Source of the DNA: Spirochaetia bacterium
Lineage (GTDB): Bacteria; Spirochaetota; UBA4802; UBA5550
NCBI GenBank assembly: GCA_009885955.1
Contig: VFJS01000002.1
Coordinates: 248,001-312,000 of the forward strand
Reading direction: 5' to 3'
Length of the DNA stretch: 64,000 nucleotides
Shown: piece after piece, positions 37,956-46,211 of the stretch
Layout of the letters: each line of letters starts with the position of its first letter
Position numbering within the stretch: position 1 is the first letter of the stretch
The notes under the pieces: generated by a model
Database searches by the model: none
What the model was told of the DNA's origin: nothing
What the model saw: only the letters and a program-made list of their open reading frames with translations
Position numbers and translations under genes: made by a program

Positions 37956-38801
37956 ATGAAAAATACAATAACATGCAATCTTTGCGGCGGAGGCAGATTT
38001 TCAGAAAGAACCCCATTCAAGGGGACTTCAAGGAGATATGTTTACGATTTTATATACGGGCGCTGCGAGAACTGCAAATCCATCATGAGGCTTACAGACA
38101 TTTCTGTTGATTATTCCGGCTATATCACTTCAAAAAATCTCCAGACCGTGAAGGCAAAAAGGCTGATAAAATTTTTTAGTCTCCTGAATGTATCAATGGA
38201 TGATTCTATCCTCGATTATGGCTGCGGAAATGGTTCCTTTTTACTAACCTTGAAAGACCTGGGATTCAGGAATGTAAAGGGGTATGAGCCCTTCAATGAT
38301 GAATATAATGCCCTGGAGCCCGGGGTAAAATATACCCTGATATATCTTATCCATGTCTTTGAGCACCTTGCTGATTTTAATGTATTTTTTTCTGATATAA
38401 AGAGGTACTCTATAGAAAATGGGAAAGTGCTGATAATCACGCCAAGTTCATCAAGGATAACAAAACTTGATCCCGAGGATCCATTTCAGCAGTTCGCCAT
38501 TCACGCGCCCTATCACAATTTTATCCCATCCGATGAAATTGTGATGAAGTTGTTCAGTGATAATAACTTCAGGCTGAAGGTTCACATGGACTATGATGTG
38601 GCAAGGAGCGGGTTGTTTGCGAATAATAATTTCTCAGCCCTCATGCAGCATCACCTTGGCGGGGCCAAGGAGGACCTATTGACATCGCCGAAAGGGAAAA
38701 TTGCGGGAACCGTTCTTGCCCATGCTCCGTCTGTTTTAAATACATTTTTATTTAAAACAAGAGACAGGCTTGTGAGTACATTCCTATTTGAAAAAAAATA
38801 A
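37956..38801 (+). CDS. Class I SAM-dependent methyltransferase with N-terminal zinc ribbon
   Basis: A 281-residue protein. The N-terminal CNLC...CENC pairs (residues 7-10 and about 37-40) form a zinc ribbon as in the sugar C-methyltransferase-like class. The Rossmann part shows LDYGCGNGSF (SAM motif I, about 86-95), GYEPF, and HVFEHL, typical of the Methyltransf_23 group. The substrate is unknown; relatives methylate sugars or small metabolites for the envelope. It stands alone between intergenic spaces. Confidence 0.8.
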   Translation: MKNTITCNLCGGGRFSERTPFKGTSRRYVYDFIYGRCENCKSIMRLTDISVDYSGYITSKNLQTVKAKRLIKFFSLLNVSMDDSILDYGCGNGSFLLTLKDLGFRNVKGYEPFNDEYNALEPGVKYTLIYLIHVFEHLADFNVFFSDIKRYSIENGKVLIITPSSSRITKLDPEDPFQQFAIHAPYHNFIPSDEIVMKLFSDNNFRLKVHMDYDVARSGLFANNNFSALMQHHLGGAKEDLLTSPKGKIAGTVLAHAPSVLNTFLFKTRDRLVSTFLFEKK

Positions 38802-38911
38802 ATATGAGGAAATTGAATTATAGTTGATAAAATTGAAAATCTACCAAAGACTGCTTAAATTTTTGAGCAATTGAGGTTACAATTTAATAAAAACATGACA
38901 GGGGGAGTATC

Positions 38912-40114
38912 ATGAAAGACACATTCATATACGATACCATTCGGACACCGCGGGGCAAAGGAAAAAATGACGGTGCCCTCTACGAGGTAAAACCGGTTGA
39001 TCTTCTGAAAACGCTCTTCATTGCGCTCCAGGAAAGGAACAGCCTTGACACATCAAAGGTGGACGACGTGGTCCTGGGCTGCGTTACAGCCATCGGGGAC
39101 CAGGGCGCAGATATTGCCCGAACCGCCGTACTCTACAGCGGCTGGGATGAATCGGTTGCCGGGGTTACCCTGAACCGTTTCTGCGCATCGGGCCTTGAGG
39201 CGATCAACATGGCGGCCATGAAGATACAGTCCGGGGCCGAGGACCTCGTGGTGGGCGGCGGCGTTGAATCCATGTCGAGGATTCCCATGGGTTCCGACGG
39301 CGGCGCCCTGTACCTGGACCCCAGGGTAAACGAGGCCATCAACTTCATTCCCCAGGGCATTTCGGCGGATCTCCTTGCCACCATAGACGGGTTCACGAGG
39401 AAGGACGTGGACGCCTTTGCCGTACTTTCCCACTCCAGGGCTGCGGCAGCGGCCGGGAACGGACACTTCAAGTCCATTGTCCCTGTCAATGACCTTAACG
39501 GAAACCTCATCCTGGACCATGACGAAACGATACGGGCGGAGACCACTGCTGAAATCCTGGCAGGGCTCAAGCCCTCTTTTAAAATGATGGGTGACCTGGG
39601 TTTTGATTCCTCGGCACAGCTTAAATATCCCCAGGTGGAGGCGATTGACCATGTCCACCACGCGGGAAATTCTTCAGGGATAGTGGACGGCGCAGCACTG
39701 GTTCTAGTGGGAAACAAAAAGGCAGGGAAAGACCAGGGGCTTAAACCCCGTGCCCGGTTCCTGAGCGTTGCCGTCACCGGTTCCGAACCGACAATCATGC
39801 TCACCGGGCCGATTGCGTCAACCCGGAAGGCACTGAAGAAAGCGGGCATGAAGATATCGGATATAGATCTTTTTGAGATCAATGAGGCCTTTGCCGCCGT
39901 TGTTTTGAAGATCATACGGGACCTCGGGATAGATCCCGGCAGGGTCAATGTAAACGGCGGCGCAATAGCAATGGGGCATCCCCTCGGGGCCACCGGTGCA
40001 ATGCTCATGAGTACAGTCCTGGATGAACTGGAGAGAAGGGATAAATCCATCGGCCTCTGCACGCTTTGCGTCGGCGGCGGCATGGGCATCACCACCATCA
40101 TCGAAAGGATTTAA
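38912..40114 (+). CDS. Acetyl-CoA C-acyltransferase (thiolase)
   Basis: Cleaves 3-ketoacyl-CoA with CoA in the last step of beta-oxidation, or runs backwards as acetoacetyl-CoA synthesis. It has 400 residues. Catalytic Cys 91 lies in [10 protein letters not shown], the His in [11 protein letters not shown], and the second Cys in [16 protein letters not shown] ribosome site precedes the ATG. It lies 89 bases upstream of the fused hydratase/dehydrogenase, forming a FadA/FadB-type pair in the order fadA-fadB. Codon use is richer in G and C than in the accessory region. Confidence 0.94.
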   Translation: MKDTFIYDTIRTPRGKGKNDGALYEVKPVDLLKTLFIALQERNSLDTSKVDDVVLGCVTAIGDQGADIARTAVLYSGWDESVAGVTLNRFCASGLEAINMAAMKIQSGAEDLVVGGGVESMSRIPMGSDGGALYLDPRVNEAINFIPQGISADLLATIDGFTRKDVDAFAVLSHSRAAAAAGNGHFKSIVPVNDLNGNLILDHDETIRAETTAEILAGLKPSFKMMGDLGFDSSAQLKYPQVEAIDHVHHAGNSSGIVDGAALVLVGNKKAGKDQGLKPRARFLSVAVTGSEPTIMLTGPIASTRKALKKAGMKISDIDLFEINEAFAAVVLKIIRDLGIDPGRVNVNGGAIAMGHPLGATGAMLMSTVLDELERRDKSIGLCTLCVGGGMGITTIIERI

Positions 40115-40203
40115 ACGCAATGACGGACATGCACTTTATCCAGGGGCATGCTGATATGAAAAAAGAATTATATCAAACAGACATTCAGTAAGTGAGGGAC
40201 CCC

Positions 40204-42336
40204 ATGAGCATAGAATATAAAAAAGGCCAGAACAATATCGTAACCCTGCTCCTTGACAAGCCCGGCAGCCCGGTGAACCTGGTGGATGCAGCCCTGGTTT
40301 CATCACTCAAGGATTCACTTGACAGGCTTGAAACGGATAAAAGCATAACAGGCGTTATTTTAACATCGGCGAAAAAGAAGGATTTCCTCGCAGGGGCGGA
40401 CATTGACGGGCTCTATGCGATACAGGACACCGCTTCAGCCATGGAAATGGTTGATTTCTACAAAAAACAGCTCCGGAGGCTGGAAACCCTCGGCAGGCCG
40501 GTTGTTGCCGCCATAAACGGCACAGCCCTGGGCGGAGGCTACGAACTCTCCCTTGCATGCCACTGGAGGATAGCCCTTGGCAGCCCGTCTATTGAAATCG
40601 GATTCCCCGAGGTGACTCTGGGTCTCCTCCCTGGAGGCGGCGGGACGCAGAGGCTTCCGAGGCTCATCGGCATCCAGAACGCCTTCTCCTTCCTGGTGGA
40701 GGGGAAACGGGTAAGGCCCGAGGAGGCCATCAAGGCAGGACTCGTCAATGAACTTGCCTCCGATGAAAAGGATCTCCTGGAAAAAGCAGAGGCATGGATT
40801 AAAAATAACCCTGAAGCAAAGCAGCCCTGGGATAAAAAAGAATTCAAATGGCCCGGGGGGGATCCCAGAAACCCCAGGATGGGGGAACTCTGGGCGATAG
40901 CGCCTTCCATGGTGAATAAAAAGGCAAAGGGGAACTACCCTGCAGTGAGAAACATACTCTCCTGCCTCTATGAAGGGGCCCTGGTGGATATCGACACCGG
41001 CCTGCGTATAGAATCACGGTATTTTGCAAACCTTGCAGTGAGCAGGGAGGCAAAAAATCTCATGGAATCACTCTGGTTCCAGCTCAACAGCATCAGGAAG
41101 GGCCAGAGCCGCCCGGCAGGATTTGAAAAATACCAGGCAAAAAAAGTGGGTGTCCTGGGCGCAGGGATGATGGGCGCAGGTATAGCCTATGTCTCCGCCT
41201 CTGCAGGCATTGATGTCATTCTCAAGGATGTAAACATGGAGGCAGCGGAACGCGGGAAGGCCTATTCTGAAAAAATTCTGGATAAGCGGGTGAGCCAGGG
41301 GAAGATGTCAAAGGATAAAAGGGACGGGATATTGTCCAGGATAAGGCCCACTGCAAGCGCGGGGGATCTGAAGGGATGCGACCTTGTCATTGAAGCGGTA
41401 TTCGAAGAGAGGGAACTGAAAGGGAGAGTGACAAAAGAGGCAGAGGAACAGATGGACCCCAGCGGCATATTTGCATCAAACACATCCACCCTTCCCATCA
41501 CCGGGCTTGCCGGGAAATCTTCACGGCCGTCAAAATTCATCGGCCTCCACTTTTTTTCGCCCGCAGACAAGATGCCCCTTGTTGAAATCATAGTCGGCAA
41601 AGAGACCGATGACGAAACCCTTGCAAGGGCTTTTGATTATGTTCTCCAGATAAAAAAAACCCCCATTGTGGCAAATGACAGCAGGGGCTTCTACACTTCC
41701 AGGGTTTTTACCACCTATCTTGCCGAGGGGATTGCCCTTCTGTCAGAGGGGCAGAACCCGTCTTTGATAGAGTCAGCAGGCCTCAAGGCAGGCATGCCCG
41801 TGGGGCCCCTTGCGCTGAGCGACGAGATTAGCCTGTCGCTCATGAAGCACATCATCGATCAGACAAGAAAAGACCTTGAGGGCGAAGGGAAAACCCTGCC
41901 TGTCAGGCCGATAGAAAAGGCAGTGGGTTTAATGGTTGATGAGCATAAACGGACAGGGAAGAAGGAGGGCAAGGGATTTTATGATTACCATGAGGGCGGA
42001 AAAACCCTGTGGAATGAGCTTTATAAAATATTCCCGCAGAGCAGGGAGCAGCTCCCCATCAATGAAATAATTGACAGGCTGATTTTTGTCCAGTCCCTTG
42101 AAACAATACGCTGCCTTGAAGAAAAAGTCCTGAGGTCTGTTGCTGATGCAAATATTGGAAGCATCTTCGGCTGGGGTTTCCCGCCCTTCCGGGGGGGGAC
42201 GATCCAGTTCGTAAACTCCTATGGCGTCCGGGAATTTCTCAGGAGGGCCGGGGAATTGGAAAAAAAATATGGAAAGAGTTTTTCGCAGCCTGAACTGCTT
42301 GCAGACATGGCAGAAAAAAACCAGTTGTTTAAATGA
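40204..42336 (+). CDS. Fused enoyl-CoA hydratase / 3-hydroxyacyl-CoA dehydrogenase (FadB/FadJ type)
   Basis: A 710-residue bifunctional enzyme that hydrates trans-2-enoyl-CoA and oxidises the 3-hydroxy product with NAD. The hydratase part (1-190) has the oxyanion stretch ALGGGYELSLAC and both catalytic Glu positions (GGYEL and GFPEV). The dehydrogenase part begins at VLGAGMMGAGIA (about 315), with SNTSTLPI and HFFSPADKMPLVEI. The ATG at 40204 has GAGG 7 bases upstream; the GTG at 40192 does not. It forms the trifunctional-type complex with the thiolase just upstream. Confidence 0.93.
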   Translation: MSIEYKKGQNNIVTLLLDKPGSPVNLVDAALVSSLKDSLDRLETDKSITGVILTSAKKKDFLAGADIDGLYAIQDTASAMEMVDFYKKQLRRLETLGRPVVAAINGTALGGGYELSLACHWRIALGSPSIEIGFPEVTLGLLPGGGGTQRLPRLIGIQNAFSFLVEGKRVRPEEAIKAGLVNELASDEKDLLEKAEAWIKNNPEAKQPWDKKEFKWPGGDPRNPRMGELWAIAPSMVNKKAKGNYPAVRNILSCLYEGALVDIDTGLRIESRYFANLAVSREAKNLMESLWFQLNSIRKGQSRPAGFEKYQAKKVGVLGAGMMGAGIAYVSASAGIDVILKDVNMEAAERGKAYSEKILDKRVSQGKMSKDKRDGILSRIRPTASAGDLKGCDLVIEAVFEERELKGRVTKEAEEQMDPSGIFASNTSTLPITGLAGKSSRPSKFIGLHFFSPADKMPLVEIIVGKETDDETLARAFDYVLQIKKTPIVANDSRGFYTSRVFTTYLAEGIALLSEGQNPSLIESAGLKAGMPVGPLALSDEISLSLMKHIIDQTRKDLEGEGKTLPVRPIEKAVGLMVDEHKRTGKKEGKGFYDYHEGGKTLWNELYKIFPQSREQLPINEIIDRLIFVQSLETIRCLEEKVLRSVADANIGSIFGWGFPPFRGGTIQFVNSYGVREFLRRAGELEKKYGKSFSQPELLADMAEKNQLFK

Positions 42337-42382
42337 TAATTACGCCAAACCATGTTTTCGATGTTAATCTCTTCGATAACGC

Positions 42383-42429
42383 TATATGACGATTTTGTTC
42401 AGTAAGGCTGCTTAATTACATGGCTCCTT
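42383..42429 (+). repeat. Intergenic repeat copy 2 (47 bases)
   Basis: Ungapped match to 10676-10722 (37 of 47 identical). It contains GTAAGG...CCTTAC as a short inverted repeat and may act as a weak terminator after the hydratase/dehydrogenase gene. Confidence 0.5.
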
Positions 42430-42466
42430 ACAAATTGACGATATACAGATACAATAGGAGTTGAAA

Positions 42467-43198
42467 ATGCAAGATACAAATAGAATCACGGGTTATCTAA
42501 TCATCACAGCCTCAATCATTCTGGGTGTGGGATCGCTGCTTGCATTCCTGCTTTTCCTTTATACAGGAAAGATATTTCCCGTGGACACGGGGATGGAAGG
42601 AATTACATTACTGGCTTTTGACTGCGCCCTCTCCCTGATGTTCTTCATTCAGCACAGCTTCATGGTGAGGAAAGGTTTCAAGGAATGGATCTCCAGGCTG
42701 ATAAATCCTGTTTATTACAGCGCGGTATATTCCATCTTCTCCGGGATATCTCTGTTTTTAATGGTTTTCCTGTGGCAGACATCGGATATTATCATCCTCG
42801 CACCTCCTGACTGGCTTACCTGGTTTTCAAGAATAATATTTCTACTCTCAATATGCGGATTTATCTGGGGAATCCGGTCGCTAGGCAGCTTTGATCCCTA
42901 TGGCCTGGGAAGCATAAGGCGCGCCATGAAAGGGAAAACCACCCTGATGATACCCTTTACCGTGAAAGGCCCTTACCGATACGTTCGCCATCCCCTCTAT
43001 TTATTTTTTTTGATCTTGATCTGGTCCAATCCGAGCCTCACAGCAGACAGGCTCCTTTTAAACATATTATGGACACTGTGGATAATAATTGGAACCTTCC
43101 TGGAAGAGAGGGATCTCGTTTCGGCATACGGTGAGGAGTACCGGGATTACCAGAAAAAAGTCCCCATGCTCATTCCCGGCAGGAAAAGATGGGATTGA
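42467..43198 (+). CDS. Membrane methyltransferase of the ICMT/PEMT-like superfamily (MddA/NnrU-like)
   Basis: A 243-residue protein with about six membrane helices. The second half has the family signature: KGPYRYVRHPLY (about 173-184), followed two helices later by EERDLVSAYGEEYRDYQKKVP, which forms the SAM site. FFIQHSFMVRKGF near residue 65 recalls MddA (methanethiol S-methyltransferase) and NnrU proteins, so a small thiol or lipid acceptor is possible. The ATG at 42467 follows TAGGAG; the TTG at 42461 sits inside it and is rejected. Confidence 0.75.
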   Translation: MQDTNRITGYLIITASIILGVGSLLAFLLFLYTGKIFPVDTGMEGITLLAFDCALSLMFFIQHSFMVRKGFKEWISRLINPVYYSAVYSIFSGISLFLMVFLWQTSDIIILAPPDWLTWFSRIIFLLSICGFIWGIRSLGSFDPYGLGSIRRAMKGKTTLMIPFTVKGPYRYVRHPLYLFFLILIWSNPSLTADRLLLNILWTLWIIIGTFLEERDLVSAYGEEYRDYQKKVPMLIPGRKRWD

Positions 43199-43273
43199 TT
43201 TCATTCCCTCGCTTTGTTTGAAATCATCAGTACTGTTTGATACAGATTGATGGAATAATCTGCTTGCAAATCA

Positions 43274-43314
43274 CTTCCAAACAGAGGATCGCAGGTTCGA
43301 TCCCTGCAACGCCT
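43274..43314 (+). pseudogene. 3' half of a tRNA (tRNA-Trp-like remnant)
   Basis: The sequence contains the 3' part of an anticodon arm (CTTCCAAACAGAG, anticodon-like CCA), a perfect T arm (GCAGG-TTCGATC-CCTGC, 43291-43307) and AACGCCT as the acceptor 3' strand. No matching 5' half (AGGCGTT) or D arm lies upstream. Such 3' halves are left by integrative elements that insert into tRNA genes. Confidence 0.65.
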
Positions 43315-43374
43315 AATGCATAATAAAGATTTTTTCATTTTTCAAATCAACATATTATTTGAGATGTATTTAAC

Positions 43375-43402
43375 TTGACTTTCCTAAAATAAGGATTATA
43401 AT
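43375..43402 (+). promoter_or_regulatory. Promoter of the diguanylate cyclase gene
   Basis: TTGACT (43375-43380), 16 bases, then TATAAT (43397-43402). The leader to the ATG at 43498 is about 90 bases, and no Shine-Dalgarno sequence precedes that ATG. Confidence 0.6.
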
Positions 43403-43497
43403 TGATGGAAATAGAGCAGATAGTATTCACTCTGCATTATGAACAATAAAAAGTTTATAATACCATTTTTTATTTTAAAATGAATTTTTGAAAAAAC

Positions 43498-44670
43498 ATG
43501 CAGGCCACTTATTCCATTGATATCCGTACGTTAATTCTTATCTGGTCCCTTGTGACAGCGACCAAGGCTCTGGTTCTGGTATTTGTGAGTCATGCCCAGA
43601 AAGACTATGCGCCTGCGCGCCTCTGGGCTCTCGGCGCTATCTCCAGTGCGGCAGGGCTTTTCCTGATCAGCTTCCGTGATATCATTCCGCCGTTCATCAC
43701 TATCATCATCGGCAACGGATTGCTGATGTCCGGCCTGATGGTTGTCAATTTTGGCGTGGCGCAAGCGGCCGGGCGGACCCCTCCCTGGAAGGCCGGGTGG
43801 ATTGTCTTTGCCGCAGCCATTGCGGTGCTTTTCTGGAAGAGCATGATTGATGAATCCACGAGCATCCGTATACTTGCCTTTTCATTGGCAAATGCAATCT
43901 ATTTCGCCCATGTCATTTTTGTATGTTTACGCTATTCGGACAGCAGCCGGGCTTCGAGCTTCCGCGTTTTTGCCGCAATCAGCGTCCCTCTTGCACTGCT
44001 CTCATTGTGGCGTGGAGCGGCAAGCGTCTCTCAGGGAACCTCCTCGTTACTGGCGTCTACGAGTGAGCAGATTATCTTTATCTCTTATTACATCTGTTAT
44101 CAGCTTGCCAGCGCAACGCTGCTCGTTCTGATCACCAATCAGCAGCTCCAGGATAAGCTTGAGCATCTTGCCAGTACCGATCCGCTTACCGGTCTCCTGA
44201 ACCGGCGTGCGTTCACCCGCGCCGCCGGCCGCGAGTGGTCGCGCAGCATGCGTCACAAATACCCGGTTTCCTGCCTGATGATCGATATCGATCATTTCAA
44301 ACTACTCAATGATCAGCATGGGCATGCTGTCGGCGATCATGTGCTCACTGCGGTTGCCAGCAGTCTGACGGCAACAATGCGTATTGAAGATATCCTGTGC
44401 CGTTACGGCGGGGAGGAGTTTGTCTGCCTGCTGCCGCACACTTCGAAAGAAGGGGCCCAGGTCATGGCGGAGCAGCTTCGCGAAAGGATAGCGGCCCGGA
44501 AGTTATCAATAGATACCGGGGACTGCGCAGTGACCATCAGTATTGGTGTGGCCGTACGCAATGCAAGGGATATTACGATTGAGTCGGTTATCGAAGAGGC
44601 CGATAGGGCTCTTTATCATGCAAAGCAGTCAGGACGCAACCGGGTGTGCGTGGAAGGTGAATCGGGGTGA
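43498..44670 (+). CDS. Membrane-bound diguanylate cyclase
   Basis: Makes cyclic di-GMP from two GTP. It is a 390-residue protein with about seven N-terminal membrane helices (1-215) and a GGDEF domain (about 225-385): DPLTGLLNRRAF, DIDHFKLLND and the active site RYGGEEF. RIED just before the active site is the RxxD inhibitory site for product feedback. Codon choice is rich in GCG, CGC and CTG compared with its AT-rich flanks, and the gene follows a tRNA fragment, so lateral acquisition is likely. It is opposed in function to the HD-GYP protein at 34 kb. Confidence 0.9.
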   Translation: MQATYSIDIRTLILIWSLVTATKALVLVFVSHAQKDYAPARLWALGAISSAAGLFLISFRDIIPPFITIIIGNGLLMSGLMVVNFGVAQAAGRTPPWKAGWIVFAAAIAVLFWKSMIDESTSIRILAFSLANAIYFAHVIFVCLRYSDSSRASSFRVFAAISVPLALLSLWRGAASVSQGTSSLLASTSEQIIFISYYICYQLASATLLVLITNQQLQDKLEHLASTDPLTGLLNRRAFTRAAGREWSRSMRHKYPVSCLMIDIDHFKLLNDQHGHAVGDHVLTAVASSLTATMRIEDILCRYGGEEFVCLLPHTSKEGAQVMAEQLRERIAARKLSIDTGDCAVTISIGVAVRNARDITIESVIEEADRALYHAKQSGRNRVCVEGESG

Positions 44671-44684
44671 CATCTGAGCCTGAT

Positions 44685-44897
44685 TTATTTTTTCCGTATT
44701 TTATCAAATAAATACTCCAATCCATTGAGTTTGATTTCATAGACTGCAGCAAGCATTTCACCAAGTTCTCCCGGAGGAAATCCTTTCCGGTGAAGCCATA
44801 CAACATAGGGCTCAGGAAGGTCTATTAATAGACGATCTTTGAATTTTCCAAAAGGCATTTTATATCGGGCCAGTTTTAATAAATTACTTGTATCCAT
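44685..44897 (-). CDS. DUF3820 family small protein
   Basis: A 70-residue protein matching DUF3820 along its whole length: MPFGKFKDRLLIDLPEPYVVWL, then GFPPGELGEML and EIKLNGLEYLF. The function is not established; members are predicted to be small cytoplasmic nucleic-acid or nuclease-associated proteins, which I cannot confirm. It converges on the diguanylate cyclase gene with a 14-base gap. Confidence 0.85.
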   Translation of the reverse strand: MDTSNLLKLARYKMPFGKFKDRLLIDLPEPYVVWLHRKGFPPGELGEMLAAVYEIKLNGLEYLFDKIRKK

Positions 44898-44976
44898 ACA
44901 ATCTATACCCGCAATAGTATAACCTTCTCGTTGTCATTCATTATCATTTTAGCCAAAATATTTTCTTTGATTAAAT

Positions 44977-45132
44977 CTATTCATCCTTTGGGCACCCTAT
45001 GACAAATACCGCTGCTGATTTTTCTTCCGCATATGTCGCCATGCTGTTGATATTACTGCTGTATTTACAGAGGATTTGTCCCTTGATGTAATCAGCGTGA
45101 AATTCACATTTTAAACAGCTTTCCAATTTCAT
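44977..45132 (-). CDS. Small cysteine-rich protein (51 residues)
   Basis: Begins MKLESCLKCEFH and ends VIGCPKDE. Four cysteines (residues 6, 9, 22 and 47; C-x2-C, then two singles) suggest a small zinc site. AAGGAG lies 9 bases upstream of the ATG, a strong ribosome site, which supports real expression. No family recognised. It sits between the DUF3820 gene and the ankyrin fragment, all on the minus strand. Confidence 0.6.
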   Translation of the reverse strand: MKLESCLKCEFHADYIKGQILCKYSSNINSMATYAEEKSAAVFVIGCPKDE

Positions 45133-45169
45133 TAAAAATTACTCCTTGTAGCATTTCATATAATTTGCA

Positions 45170-45514
45170 TTAAAAATCTTTATACTGAGCGCCTGATTCC
45201 TTTTTTTTCTGTTTTTCTGAAAAAGGTTGTCCGTTTTTTTCAATTTTTTTTATTCCAAAAGGATTCCGGTTTGCCTGATAATCCGGCAGTATATGACCAA
45301 TGACGGCTGCATGCAGCGCAGTATTCCCGTGCCTGTTTTTTACGGCTAAATCCGCCCCATTTTTAAGAAGAATCTTAAGCACTTCCGTCTCTCCGTTTTC
45401 CGAGGCAGCATGGATGGGAAGATATCCATTGGAAACCAATTTATTCGCTTCCGCCCCCTGTGCAAGCAGAAATTCCGTTATTTCACTGCCTCCACGGCAC
45501 TCTTTACCCGACAA
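45170..45514 (-). CDS. Ankyrin-repeat protein, probably truncated
   Basis: 114 residues with two to three ankyrin repeats (NGYLPIHAASENGETEVLKILLKNGADL and RHGNTALHAAVIGH). Ankyrin repeats bind other proteins. The only start is a TTG with no ribosome site, inside the 3' end of lutC (11-base overlap). The first repeat is cut off, so this may be the remnant of a longer gene or a coupled small gene. It could be non-functional. Confidence 0.5.
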   Translation of the reverse strand: MSGKECRGGSEITEFLLAQGAEANKLVSNGYLPIHAASENGETEVLKILLKNGADLAVKNRHGNTALHAAVIGHILPDYQANRNPFGIKKIEKNGQPFSEKQKKKESGAQYKDF

Positions 45515-46202
45515 GAATTACGATTACTTTCCTTGGTCCGTGTATTCCTTTAAAGAGATGCCCCTGGATGTCACCGGTCATGCTGGGGCCGGTAATAAAA
45601 ACAAACTGGCCGGGATATGTATCTTTTTTAAAAACTCTTTCCATAACCTGCTCATACACAGAAAATATCCTATCCACGGGAACGATAGCGATATGCAGAA
45701 TCGGCGCCAGTGATATTAACCGGGGCTGATCCCTGTCAAGAATCAGGCCCAGCGTTCCTGATTCGGCAACGGCAAAATCCGCGCCGGTTATTCCAGCATC
45801 GGCAATGTCAAAGACAGCATCTTTATAATCATCCCGTCCGGCGAAATCTCCGGAGCGCATGACTTGTACGCCGATTGAATTCCCCCATGCCGGAAGATCC
45901 AGGGGAGCCACCACATCGTCGGTGGAAACCATGACCCTTTTCAGTCCCTCCTCCTTGGCGATCTCAGTCAGCTTTTCCTTTGCCCGGGAACTGTTTTCAA
46001 CCCTGTGAACTATGCCGGTCTCAAGCCTGAGCATTCCGGTAAATGCACGTATCATCTCTTCTTTACCCTGCACCGGATCTCGTGACTGCTGTACATCGGG
46101 CATGTCCCGGGGTTTCGTCTTGCGGGCAGCCTTCAGCCTTCCTAAAATTTCATCCCGTGCGCTCTGCAATCCCAGTTCCTCCCCTGTTTCAGATATTTTC
46201 AA
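45504..46202 (-). CDS. lutC: LutC-type lactate utilisation protein
   Basis: A 232-residue subunit of the LutABC L-lactate oxidation system. The family landmarks GITGADFAVAESGTLGL and FITGPSMTGDI...GIHGP are present. In Bacillus, LutABC converts L-lactate to pyruvate; related operons act on other hydroxy acids. It lies 9 bases after lutB. Confidence 0.9.
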   Translation of the reverse strand: MKISETGEELGLQSARDEILGRLKAARKTKPRDMPDVQQSRDPVQGKEEMIRAFTGMLRLETGIVHRVENSSRAKEKLTEIAKEEGLKRVMVSTDDVVAPLDLPAWGNSIGVQVMRSGDFAGRDDYKDAVFDIADAGITGADFAVAESGTLGLILDRDQPRLISLAPILHIAIVPVDRIFSVYEQVMERVFKKDTYPGQFVFITGPSMTGDIQGHLFKGIHGPRKVIVILVG

Positions 46203-46211
46203 AAATACTTT

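Noticed and set aside
39133-40101. 322-residue minus-strand frame
   Set aside because: It lies opposite the thiolase, whose catalytic motifs are complete on the plus strand; the frame is open because of G and C at third positions.
10636-43314. tRNA-bounded genomic island with perfect att repeats
   Set aside because: The tRNA-Asn 3' end is not repeated in the window, the 43.3-kb fragment belongs to a different tRNA, and no integrase is present.
43261-43316. Functional tRNA gene
   Set aside because: There is no 5' acceptor strand or D arm; only the 3' half can be folded.
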